The position numbers and the translations under genes were made by a program. From the NCBI RefSeq assembly GCF_029784135.1, contig NC_073746.1, positions 55,464,097 through 55,528,096 on the forward strand: a DNA stretch of 64,000 bases. Direction: 5' to 3'. The notes below the pieces were generated by a model. It saw only the letters and a list, made by a program, of their open reading frames with translations. It did no database searches and was not told the origin of the DNA. Below are positions 31,264 through 40,871 of this stretch, one piece after another. This DNA is from Toxorhynchites rutilus septentrionalis. Its lineage: Eukaryota; Arthropoda; Insecta; Diptera; Culicidae. Numbering within the stretch: the stretch's first letter is position 1; every line of letters starts with the position of its first letter.

Positions 31264-32408
31264 GGAGTGCCGTTAGGTTTCTTCGTTTTTTTTTTAAATT
31301 AATGCTTTATTCTGCAAAAATGGTTACAATTTAATATTCAAAGTATTGTCCATCGCTAGTCACAACTTTTTCCAGTCTTTCTGACAATTCATGGATCCCT
31401 TTGTGGAAATAATCGGCCGGTTTGTCAGCTAACCACGATTCGATCCAGTTTTTGACTTCATCAAAAGTGCTGGTCAACCAGGCCATGTTGCATCGATCGA
31501 AGAATGTAGTAATCAGACGGAGCAATGTCTGGAGAATACGGCGGGTGGGATAGGACCTCCCATTTTAGCGTTTCCAAGTATTATTTGGCCGGTTTCGCGA
31601 CATGCGGCCGAGCATTGTCATGCTGCAAAACAACTTTATCGTGTCTTTGCTCGTATTGTGGCCGTTTTTCCGTCAGTGAACGGCTCAAACGCAACAATTT
31701 TCGTCGGTAGAGGTCCCCGTACTTGTTTCATTCGGGTTTAGCAGCTCACAGTACACCACACCCAGCTGGTCTCACCAAATAGACAGCATAACCTTCTGGC
31801 CACGAATATTCCGCGCGGCCGTCGATGTTGATGCATGGCCGGGGTATCCATACGTTGCCACGCAGTTGTTCGTACGTGAAAAAACGGCGTTCGAGGTTTC
31901 GTGGCTTCAATTCATACGGCACCCAATGTCGTATCTTTCGGATCATTTCCATTACTTTTAAACAATCGGATATGGTTTGCTGAGCTACTCCAAGTGTATC
32001 TGCAAGTTCATGTTGCATTTGTGACGGATCTTGATCGAGTAAAGCCTCCAATTCTCCATCTTCAAATTTTTTTGGCGGTCCGGAACGTTCTTCGTCATCC
32101 AAGTTTAAATCACCCCTTTTAAACCGTGCAAACCACGTCTGACATGTTCACACAGTTGACCAGTTGAGTTGACCATAAACTTCCACCAAAATGCGACGAC
32201 ATTCCGCAGTTTTTTCTTCATATTGAAGTAATGAAGTTACACTCTCCGCAAAAACACTCTATAAGTCAACTTTTTAACATACACTGAAAAAGACGCGCAA
32301 TGACAGCAGCTTTCCAACGAATGTCTGGAAATTTGATTCACTGGAATAATAGTCAAGTAATGCCATCTGTTGTTGAAACGTAGAAACGTAGAAACTTACC
32401 GTTACACC
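31264..32408 (-). mobile_element. mariner element, degenerate, 1145 bp
   Basis: TA flanks both ends (31262-31263 and 32409-32410). The ends are imperfect inverted repeats, GGAGTGCCGTTAGGTTTCTT versus GGTGTAACGGTAAGTTTCTA. The minus strand encodes transposase pieces: an N-terminal HTH part (SGPPKKFEDGELEALLDQD, then LADTLGVAQQTISDCLKVM) near 32100-31980, a middle ending VPYELKPRN.ERRF, and a C-terminus with FDEVKNWIESWLADK. Frames are broken at several places and the protein is not functional. Its left end marks the right breakpoint of the tandem duplication. Confidence 0.9.
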
Positions 32409-32410
32409 TA

Positions 32411-33496
32411 ATACATTGAACACCCTGAGAATTTGAAGGTAATCGAATAAAAGACAGTGTTCGTACCGGAATGATTTGAACATCCCAAACGTAGTCCACA
32501 ACGTCCCAGCGATATTGTGTGTTTCTTTACTAACACAACAACGCTTGGTTTGTTTCACACAACATACAAAGAGGGATCATTTCTCTCGGGAGAGTAGAGC
32601 TTTTCCAGATATTGCTTTGATCGCTCTATTCTTATGTGAGAGAACAGCTGATTGCAATAGAATATAGAACAGCTGATTGTGAACAGGATAGGACAGAGAA
32701 CAGAATAATAGACAGAAAGATACGGTCGGAAATCGGTAAAATATATGTATTCGCGTTCTGTGTAGTTCTGTGTTCAACTTTAAATATCTGTTTTGCCTGT
32801 GAGATATCCGAAAATCATAACGGTTGCGCGCGAACAGACAGAATTTTGCCGAATAAACACCCAATTCACGGAAAACGAAGAAAAGTTCAGAGGTTTCTAA
32901 GCATTGCGGAAACTATAGTGATATCTTAGTGTTGAAATAGATAAAACAAACCCCAACGTGCTTCGCAATCCGTAACAATGCGTGCATCGTCTGAATTTCC
33001 GCTTAAACAAAAACTGTTTCTGATTAGTCGCAACAGTTGTGCGTTCCAAACTGAGCCTAGTTCAGCATGGTGATGTATTCTATACATCCAGTTCTATAAC
33101 TTGTAACCCAGGATGAATTAAACACCGTATAGCACCACTAAGTTCGGATCTTTGAAGCGCGATGTCTACGGAATCTCTTGCAGAAGCACACTAAAAAAAA
33201 GGTTGCGTTAGTTATAAACACATGGATCATGAACATGATCTAACTTTGTCAAGTAAGTCTATATAACAGTACTGCCCGAACTCAAATTAGATTTGTATTA
33301 TTTTTTTGATGTTACATGATTCCTCTTTGCAGGTTTGGAGGTTGACACTATCTACTTAGTACAGGAATAAACTCTGTGGGATTTTGTGTACAACGAAATT
33401 CGAAACTAACGTTCTGAGTATTCTTTGGAAATTTCCCGGTCCTTCCCTCAAACATATGAAATTAGTTAAATTAGTTAGTTCTGTGAATAATTCAAT
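32411..33496 (+). other. gene-free spacer and 5' flank of array gene 5
   Basis: No gene before 33497. Two copies of 'agaacagctgattg' lie at about 32641-32681. Upstream of gene 5 a TATATAA at 33260-33266 and a pyrimidine-rich 'cctctttgcag' at about 33322-33332 could be a distant promoter and the acceptor of a 5' intron. No TATA box sits at the usual 55-60 bp position, unlike the other array members. Confidence 0.4.
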
Positions 33497-33883
33497 ATGA
33501 AATACCCCGAACTACTGCTGAGCTTCGCTCTTGCCATTGTGGCCACTGCCGCGTATCCATTCGGAACCGAAGATGTCATCAAGCCCTGTCAAAACCCGGA
33601 ACAGTGCAAAGAGTGCTGCGAACAACTCGTTCAACGTTTCTTCAAAGATGTGGACAACATCCGTAGCAACTGTTTGGCGAACTGTAGCGACGATCTAAGT
33701 GTAGAACCGATGAGTCTCATAGGCATTGGTGGTGTCGGAAGTGTGCTTACCCCCATTACATCAACACTTTCGACAGTGCTTAATGCAGCTTTGGGTGGTT
33801 TGACCAGTGGTGTTGTCGGAGGAGTTACCAGCGGCGTTGCTGCAGCTCTTGGAAGTATTCTCACGGGTAGTATAGTAGGGTAA
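33497..33883 (+). CDS. array gene 5: secreted Cys-module protein lacking the first cysteine pair (128 aa)
   Basis: Divergent family member. It has a signal peptide (MKYPELLLSFALAIVATAA, cleavage near residue 19) and the conserved core EQLVQRFFKDVDNIRSNC. The CYRExC segment is missing: the seven residues are deleted in frame and the Gly of PGQNPEQC has become Cys, giving cysteines at 31, 37, 40, 41, 59 and 63 (C-x5-C-x2-CC-x17-C-x3-C). That makes six instead of seven cysteines, an even number. The tail (residues 64-128) is Ser/Thr/Gly/Val-rich with GGLTSGVVGGVTSGVAAALG and ends TGSIVG. AATAAA is at 33935-33940. No TATA box is seen at the normal distance. Function unknown, presumably extracellular. 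Confidence 0.85.
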   Translation: MKYPELLLSFALAIVATAAYPFGTEDVIKPCQNPEQCKECCEQLVQRFFKDVDNIRSNCLANCSDDLSVEPMSLIGIGGVGSVLTPITSTLSTVLNAALGGLTSGVVGGVTSGVAAALGSILTGSIVG

Positions 33884-33934
33884 TAATTAAGTTTTGAAAA
33901 CAAAATTGACTTATGCATTCAAAATACATGACAC

Positions 33935-33940
33935 AATAAA
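33935..33940 (+). terminator. poly(A) signal of array gene 5
   Basis: AATAAA, 51 bp after the stop codon. Confidence 0.55.
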
Positions 33941-34129
33941 ATTCGTAATCGATAGTTTTCTTCTTCTCGATTGACACTTACGTTCCTAGACGAACTAGTT
34001 GCGAACTTAGAACCTAGGAACTTAGTTGCGCACCTGAAACTTTCTGTCATATATATACCGGGAATTTATAATTGTCAATCTACCCACTGAAATTGTCGCT
34101 AGGCGATAATTGATATTCCTTTCGGTGGG

Positions 34130-34365
34130 CCGAGCGGTCAATGTAGAGCATTTCCTCGGATTTATGAGGCATTTGAAAGAGAAATTTCATCAATCGATCA
34201 TTGTGAACGGATGTTTGACAAAAAAAATAGCACGAATGTGAGTGAACAAGCACCGTAATCTCCAGATATGGTCCCATGTGACTTTTTCCTATTTCCAAAA
34301 CTCAAATTGTCTCTTCTAGGGACCCTTTTTGACAACACTGAAGACATTAAAAATGATTCTTTCAC
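34130..34365 (+). mobile_element. mariner transposase fragment
   Basis: The plus strand around 34259-34365 encodes 'SPDMVPCDFFLFPKLKLSL' followed by 'GTLFDNTEDIKNDS', the region around the third catalytic Asp of a mariner transposase (usual form YSPDLAPCDFFLFPKLK). Upstream to about 34130 the frame is broken. It passes on the right into low-complexity DNA, so the element has been cut off. Confidence 0.75.
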
Positions 34366-34845
34366 TCTTTTCTCTCTTCTCTCTCTCATTCTTTTCTCCC
34401 TTTCTCACATTTCTATCCCTTTTCTCTCTTTTCTCAAATTTCTATCCCCTCTCTCTATTTTCTCACATTTTTATCTTTTTTCTCACATTTCAATCTCTTT
34501 TCTCTCTTTTCTCTCTTTTCTCTCTTTTCTCTCTTTTCTCTCTTTTCTCTCTCTTCTCCTTTTTCTCACATTTCGATCTCTTTTCTCTCTTTTCTCACAT
34601 TTCTGTCTCTTTTTTCTCTTTTCTCACATTTTTATCTCTTCTCTCTCTCTTTCTCTTTTCTCTCTCTTCTTTCTCTTTCCTGTCTCTTTTCTTTCTCTTT
34701 TCTCTCTTTTTTTCTCTCCCTTTTCTCTCTCTGTTCTCTAATTCTATTCTCACTCACACCTTCTCTCACATCTTCTCACACATCTACTCTCACACCATCT
34801 CTCATACCTTCTTTCACACCTTCTCTCAAACCTTCTCTCGCATGG
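34360..34845. repeat. pyrimidine-rich low-complexity tract
   Basis: About 400 bp of (TCTCTTT)n-like sequence, with interspersed 'ctcacatttctatct', followed at 34750-34845 by 'tctcacacctt' repeats. Two long open frames (157 and 192 codons) are Phe/Ser/Leu-only products of the repeat and are not genes. Strong strand asymmetry could allow triplex (H-DNA) formation. Confidence 0.9.
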
Positions 34846-34854
34846 AACATGGAA

Positions 34855-35110
34855 CAACTATGCGTACAACGACAGTTCATTGTAAATGCAAATGCAGAGT
34901 AACATGAAAAAAGTTTTTATTTTATTCAGTTCAAGCCATCAAAACTGAATAAAATAAAACTTTTTTCATGTTACTCTGAAACCCTTCTAATAGTTCAATA
35001 AATTAATCAAACAGATGAGAGTATTGTTTTGAATTTGTGATTCTGAATTGTATCAATTTTTATTTCGCATTTTTTTGCAAATTAGTAATTTTGAATATTA
35101 TTTTTTTGTA
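34855..35110 (+). repeat. dispersed repeat Z with internal palindrome
   Basis: 'actatgcgtacaacgacag', 'ttcattgtaaatgcaaatg' and the later 'acccttctaatagttcaat' match the complement of 42380-42600. An extra perfect-looking hairpin sits inside: arms of 36-37 bp at 34895-34931 and 34943-34978 (CAGAGTAACATGAAAAAAG and its complement) around an 11-bp loop. In the 42.5 kb copy only one arm is present, so the hairpin arose from an inverted local duplication. Confidence 0.75.
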
Positions 35111-35410
35111 ATTGTAAGAGTTTCAGAGATTCAAAATGCTTATAACTAGAACATTTCTTAATAGACGGAGAGATGTTTGCATCAATTGATAGGAAATATT
35201 TCTACACCTCTATCACAATTAATAAAATGTTATTTTCCACGAGACAAACAATTAAATAACTGTAAAATGTCAAGCGTTATCTAAACGCCCTAACTGCCAA
35301 GTTTTGATTGGCCCGATTTACGGCTCACATGTAACGAAGAACATAATCTATTACAATGCATATATTGATCTTACAACTGTTCAAGCTTTTTACTTACTAA
35401 GCAAATATGA
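35111..35410. repeat. dispersed repeat Y
   Basis: Matches 13870-13945 (35165-35205 part) and 11140-11240 (35260-35345 part), including 'taactgtaaaatgtcaa.cgttatctaaacgccct'. It lies directly beside repeat Z. Confidence 0.5.
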
Positions 35411-37479
35411 TGAACTCAACTGAATTCGAAAATTGTTTCAATCGAATCCGCATTGCAAATACATGCAAGTAGAGTATAATTTAATCAGTACAATAAAAAT
35501 ACATACTAAGACAACGGCAGTCCCACGTCAACCTTGCAGTTATATCACCCATTTTTTTTTTATCAAAAATTCACTTTTTGGCACTTGGTCGTTTTTGACG
35601 TAGAACTACGTCTTTCATTAAGGGTGCCAAATCAGAAAACAGGTCACGTTTTTATGAAATAAAGTTAACGTTAATAACTATTTTTGCCGCGAACGGATTT
35701 TGGCGATCTACATACCAAACGATACGGAAATTCCCTAAGATTTGTTTGATATGCTATACATTACAATCCCATAGTAAGCATATGGTTTAAATTGATGAAA
35801 ATTGGAAGCATTCCCATTTCCTCACACATTTGTTCTGTCCATTTGTGTGCTTTCCCGAACAATAACGAGCAACTTATCGACTAGCAACGAAGGGGAAATC
35901 GTAAGATATAAAGTCTCCGTGAATAAAGGAAAAGAAGAAGAACGAAGGGGAATATTTGCCTAGAGTATAAACAGTGGATCTCGCTGAGGCAAACTTTCAT
36001 TCTTCGTGAGGGATTCGACTGAACAACATCATTGTTGGGCGAGCTGGACGGCGAGGGATCGAATTCCTTTCTCAAGGCGATGGGGGTGGAGGAGTAATAT
36101 TATGGATAAAATAAAGGTTAGAGACGAATGAACTGAAGAAGTTTAAAGTCTCAAGCAAGGAAGGAAGACAAACTTTCAGTATCGTTCTGTATTCAAAGCA
36201 ATGAATATCGCTTGTTCTTCCTTGTTTTGCGTCATCACATGTCTTCGTTTCGGATTGAGCTGTGAACGCGACCAAATTACTCACTCGCTGAATCTCTGGC
36301 ATTACCATCATTGCATCAAACTGACGCCATTGCATTAATGTTCTGAGCTACACAATTGTGTGGGGGAATCATCAAGCTAGGCTTGCGTCAGCTTACCAAG
36401 AAAATAAATGTTTTGGAATTTTGTCAATGATTTGTTTTCGCATGACGGTAGGAAAACTCTCTCCACAAACGATGACAGCTAAGCTAATCTAGCCTGGCAA
36501 TATCAACAGAAAAGGCTTCTGTTGAGTAGAGCGCAAAGCGGAGATAAGTGTGTGTATATTAAGTTGCTTCAAGCCATTGATATATGAATATTTGGATGCG
36601 TAAGTGCGTGCTTCATAGCCCGTACGTAAAAATAGTGCATCTTCGCTACGCTGAAACCCCATTTGTATCTGCTCCCGTGTGCATTGGACCTGTAACGATG
36701 CAACAATCGCCTAATTTTTTTATGCTATGATTGACGATCGTTTAATGTTGCAAATTATGCAGTCGTAATGATAAATATAAGCAAGGAGGGGAGATAGCGG
36801 GAGGGAAATATTTACGCTGGGGTAATAGTAATGAATCTCTGCTGAGGCAAATATTCAGCCTTTTTCCAAGCAGTTAACATTGTTTGTTATCTGCCATGAA
36901 TGCATTTAACTGACGCTATGGTGAAGCAGGTGAAGCAGGTGTTAAGGTTGTGCACCAAAAAATTATTTGGGCCAAGTTATTCAATGAGTTATATTAAGTT
37001 ATTAATTTATTTGGACTCGTGTGCCAGTCGCAAAACTGCTTTTAACTAGGATTGCATTTGCGCTAATCTTGATCATAATAAAGCAGTGCTACTCTTTTCG
37101 AGGTTGTTGGGATTAACAGATAGAGTTTATTTCGTTTTTTTAGTCACCAAGAAAGTAAATATCGTTCTGAATTTTTTTTATGTTACTTGTTTTCGCTTGC
37201 CAGTAGCAAAACTTTCTCCACTAAGAATGACAGCTGCGCTTATCTCGAGCATGTATTATTCTGCTAGCAGAAGAATGAATCATCAAACAATTATCGTCAA
37301 ATGATTCTACAATAAAATGAACATATCAGAGCGACCAAACTGGTAGAATGGTTATTTCAAAATTTTCGTAGCATTATAAATATTATCCGCAGTTATAAAC
37401 AAGCGACTTGAATTAAACTACAGCGTAGTTCTATGCAACAATGCGATCGTGTCTTGAACACAACCTCCTGTAATTTTTT
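35411..37479. other. gene-free stretch with palindrome and local duplication
   Basis: GACGTAGAACTACGTC at 35597-35612 is a perfect palindrome followed by 'atta.gggtgccaaatcag', part of what looks like another dispersed repeat. 36119-36155 has a SINE-type hairpin tail (gaatgaactgaagaagttta). Two diverged copies of a roughly 130-bp block lie at 36395-36500 and 37140-37255, and 'ctgaggcaaa.tttca' recurs at about 35980 and 36845. No gene is supported. Confidence 0.45.
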
Positions 37480-37690
37480 GCCTGAAAAGTCGATTTTTCT
37501 TTTAGTGATCTCGACGTTTCGTGCGATTCTAAGAAATTTGGCATCAAATTCTTTTTTTAAAAAAACCTTAATTTCATATACTCTCCCTTTGGGCGATTTT
37601 TCGATTTACAGAAAACTTAAATTTTGACGTCTACGTCACTAGCAAATGTAGTCCGAATAAGCTAACATTTTGCAAAGGATATTTAACCCT
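37480..37690 (+). repeat. dispersed repeat X, partial copy
   Basis: Contains 'tgatctcgacgt', 'aagaaatttggcatca', 'gggcgatttttcgattt' and 'aaacttaaattttgacgtct', in the same order as in 19470-20845. Confidence 0.65.
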
Positions 37691-37775
37691 TTGCGGTCGT
37701 TTGTCTGCTCTCAGCCACCACAGCAGGGAATCATACTAAACACTTTATTCAACCATGTATTTCTTTTTTTCAATT

Positions 37776-38900
37776 TTAATGCCTAATTAACTTTATCATG
37801 AATGCGATGTATGCGGAGTTTCTATTGATAAAAGGTAACGGTACTCGGTATAAACAAAATATTATGGTGTAATTTTTTTTGTTGAGCTGGCGAAAGTCTA
37901 CCACTAATCGCCACTTTTTATCTTGTGTATTAGATTTTTTTGGCACTAAAAGTATAGGGGAATTATATGGAGAGGTTGATGGTTGGATGATTCTATTTTC
38001 TAACATATTTGATATTTGTTTATTTATTTCTGTTATTTGGGCCTCTGGAGTTCGATAATTTTTTATGTAGACGGGGTTTTTGTCGTTGAGTTGAATGTTT
38101 TGTTTATAAAAGTTGTTGGTAGTTAAGAAGTCATCTTTTAAAGCGAATATTTCGTTATAGTTTCTGCAGAGATTTATCAGTTTGTGTTGGGCTTCACGGG
38201 GAGTGTTAGTTAGATTTAATTCTTCAGTTAATTTTGGTATACGATTAGGGTTGTTAGTTGTGTTGTGGTTGATTGTAAAATGTGTTAACGGTTGGGTTAG
38301 TGGCTTGAAATTTTTGGGTAGAAGTATTTCAGACGTATTGGTATTAATGATTTTAACGAATTGTGTTTTAGAGTTAACTATGGAATTTGCGCAAAATACT
38401 CCAGGTTTGATTTCTTGAGAAATTATGACAGTGTCTTCTTTTATATGTGGAATTTTTATTTCTTTGATAATCTGGCATCTGGGGGGGATGACTAGATGAT
38501 CGTCCCATGTGTCATGGATCGGTACTTCTAGATTAGTCTCATTGAAGAAAAAGGATAGTAACCATGTCTTCAAACACAGATTACATTCATATTTTGTTAA
38601 AAAGTCTTTTCCTAGAATGCCGTCAGCTGTAATTGGGAATTGTTTATTCACCAAATGGAATTGGTGTGGAATTTTATTATTTTCTATAAGTAGACTAGTG
38701 TTGGTACTACCTATTGTTTCAAGTTTGCCTTCGGTCACGCCGTTTATTATGCATGTATTATTTTTGTTAATTTTCTGGGTACGTTTGATCAAATTTTCCT
38801 TTAGGATTGATATATCTGCCCCTGTATCAAGAATAAGAACGCATGGTTGTTCGCACATGCTTAATTTAACTATAATAAACATTGAACAAGTAATATTTAG
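37776..38900 (-). mobile_element. LTR retrotransposon pol fragment: protease and start of reverse transcriptase
   Basis: Minus-strand frame of 368 codons from the ATG at 38882, open further upstream so that it overlaps the end of gag in a different frame (programmed -1 shift likely). The aspartic protease motif is LILDTGADIS near residue 20, with GILGKDFL about 70 residues later. The reverse transcriptase begins with 'SPYNSPILLVPKK' and 'KKWRLVVDFRQLNKK' near residues 300-338. The reading then jumps to unrelated sequence and stops: the YxDD motif, RNase H and integrase are deleted. The element is dead. The frame is of the Ty3/gypsy type. Confidence 0.9.
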
Positions 38901-40099
38901 GTTGAAAATATTTGATGTTGATTTCGGTTTTCCTCCTGTTCTTCGTCCGACAACGCGCGGAGGTTCGCAGCCGGGTTTTCGGAGTTTTCCGCAATTCTAA
39001 TGAAATGTTGCGGTCTGTTGTAATAGTTTTGGCTGCCATTGCCCCTAAAGTTTCTGTTTTGGTTAGGGAAATTCTGTTGATGATATTGGCGATTTTGGTT
39101 AAAATTTTGGTTTTGTTGAGGTTGATTATTGAATCTACCACCTCTTCCTCTATAGTTATTAAAATTTCTACCACGATTGTTCTGGTTGAAACGGTTAGGA
39201 TGCGGGTAGGGCGGTTGTCGCTGCCCGCGATTGTAAATAAGCACATTTGCTGATTTGGTTGTCAGCGATTTATATTTATTGACCTTCTCCACTGCGTCAG
39301 CTATGCTGGTGAAGGCTCCCGCACGTAATATAGTTTTTAATTCAGGGTTATCAATGCCTTCGATGAGGGCATCGATTCCTGCTTGGCAAGCGAGTTTTGC
39401 TGCTCGTTGCGGTGGTGTCTCTTCCTTGATGTGTAAGTCGATGAGTTGTTCGGTCAGCTCTTCAACTTCCTTACATAATTCGTCTGCTGACTGTTTTTTT
39501 ATAGACTTCAACTTCGCTAATATGCTGTCGGCGCTAGTCTTTGATATACATGTAGTTTTTAAATTTGTTAGCAGTGAAGGTATATCCACGCTATTATTAA
39601 TTGCTCTTCGGGCCTTTTTGTCGAGTCTGGTCAGTAGGAATTGATATACCAACGCTTTGTTTGCGCTGGGGGAGATCTCATTTAGTAGTGTGGCTGCACT
39701 GATGAACATATCGAGTCCATCAGGTGAGCCGTCGTAGATTGGCACCATTGCGGCTGCCTCTTTGTAATCGAATTTGGACATTTTCGGTTTTTGTATTCCA
39801 ACAACGAACAATATCGCAAGAGCTACTTCTTTGAAAGATTTTTGTTTAATGATAATGTTTATTTTATTTCTAATATCTTGATATATTAGATTAGCATTTT
39901 CGGCAAGCAATAACAATTCTTCAGCCTCTTTATTGTGTACGAGAGGGTCTACTATTGTTTTAATATCTTCAGCTAATTTTTCAGCTTCTGCGAGCTTGGT
40001 TCTCAATGTAGCTTTTCTTAACTTTTTAGTTTGCTCGGATCGCAGTGATTTTGCAATTACTTGTAATTTCTGTATTTTGTTTTCTATTAAACTTGCCAT
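38897..40099 (-). mobile_element. LTR retrotransposon gag (400 aa)
   Basis: Intact 400-codon minus-strand frame starting MASLIENKIQKL. The N-terminal third is a charged, helical, coiled-coil-like region (LRKATLRTKLAEAEKLAED). The centre has the capsid-type stretch 'MVPIYDGSPDGLDMFISA' and 'LVYQFLLTRLDKKARRAI'. The C-terminal 120 residues are Asn/Gln/Arg-rich with GRGRNFNNYRGRGGRF, a nucleic-acid-binding RGG-type tail in place of a CCHC zinc knuckle. Size and layout match Gag of the mdg1/412-like Ty3/gypsy elements as I know them. The frame has stayed open although pol next to it has lost most of its length. Confidence 0.85.
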
Positions 40100-40272
40100 T
40101 AAATTAAAGGCGAAATTTTTTTATTTCTGTTTTTGTTGATGTCTACAACAAGTAGTCTTACAGCTTAGCACATATTTTACATGAACATTTTGTGTTTTTT
40201 TTTTTTTTTTTTTTCATTAACAATTTTTACTTCAAAAATTTTTTTTTTCATATTTTACATCTTATAATTGAC

Positions 40273-40506
40273 TTACCATCTCTGTCGGCGGTATCCTACT
40301 ACAGTATCAGTAAGGCTGAGCTTTGTGAAAGGTGTCACATAGATGGTTGCTCCATGGATGTCTTCAATTTTGATATTGAAACCTCTTTTCGGCTGCTTCG
40401 GGTGTTGCTTCCTATATTGCCGCCATCCGATTTTTTCCACTAATGCGATGTGTTCCGCTTGGGCCTCCGCCTGGGCCAAGATGTCCTTGATGTTCTCGTT
40501 CCACAT
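40273..40506 (-). mobile_element. small leader ORF of the LTR element (77 aa)
   Basis: Starts at ATG 40506 (MWNENIKDILAQAEAQ) and contains WRQYRKQHPKQPKRGF, a basic stretch. It lies between the 64-aa ORF and gag, all on the minus strand. I infer that it is part of the retroelement leader because it is flanked by element sequence. Function unknown. Confidence 0.5.
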
Positions 40507-40676
40507 GTTTAGTTTTTCCAATGGTCACTAGTTCGTGTAATGAGTTTCTATTGGTTCGTTCACATGGGTGGTTAGCACAGTTCCGTTTATTAGTTCACTT
40601 TGGTCTAGTTGGCATGTCTTCGTTGATTAGTTCACTTTGTTCAAATTTTGAAAAAAAAATAGTTCACTTCTGCCCT

Positions 40677-40871
40677 TTATACCTGGTTGAGCTGTGCCGC
40701 TCTCACTGCTCGGGAGGCTACTCTCTCCGAGTGATTCTTATAAAACGTGTGCATTAACCGCACAACACCGTAACCTAACGCAGCACCAGCAAGGATGCAT
40801 AAAGCAATCGTTTGCGGTGAACTCGACACTGGGGCGCTCGACACTATCTCGTCTGCCGAGAAAAAGCCCAT
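40677..40871 (-). mobile_element. small leader ORF with a membrane segment (64 aa)
   Basis: Starts at ATG 40871 (MGFFSADEIVSSAPVS). Residues about 20-40 (TIALCILAGAALGYGVV) form one predicted transmembrane helix, followed by a basic C-terminal part (FYKNHSERVASRAVRA). It precedes the 77-aa ORF and gag on the same strand. The position upstream of gag suggests a leader-encoded accessory ORF of the retroelement. The LTR and primer-binding site of this element could not be placed with confidence. Confidence 0.5.

Larger units (their letters stand above)
29401..31526 (+). repeat. tandem duplication, unit B
   Basis: Second copy of the 2.09 kb unit, longer than unit A because it keeps the 23 bp lost from gene 4A and has a small expansion (an extra 'cgcacaa'-type repeat) near 30405. 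It holds genes 3B and 4B and runs without a break into the remainder of the mariner at 31527. Confidence 0.95.

Noticed and set aside
34268..34907. Two overlapping open frames of 157 and 192 codons
   Set aside because: They are translations of a (TCTCTTT)n-type tract, with Phe, Ser and Leu almost exclusively.
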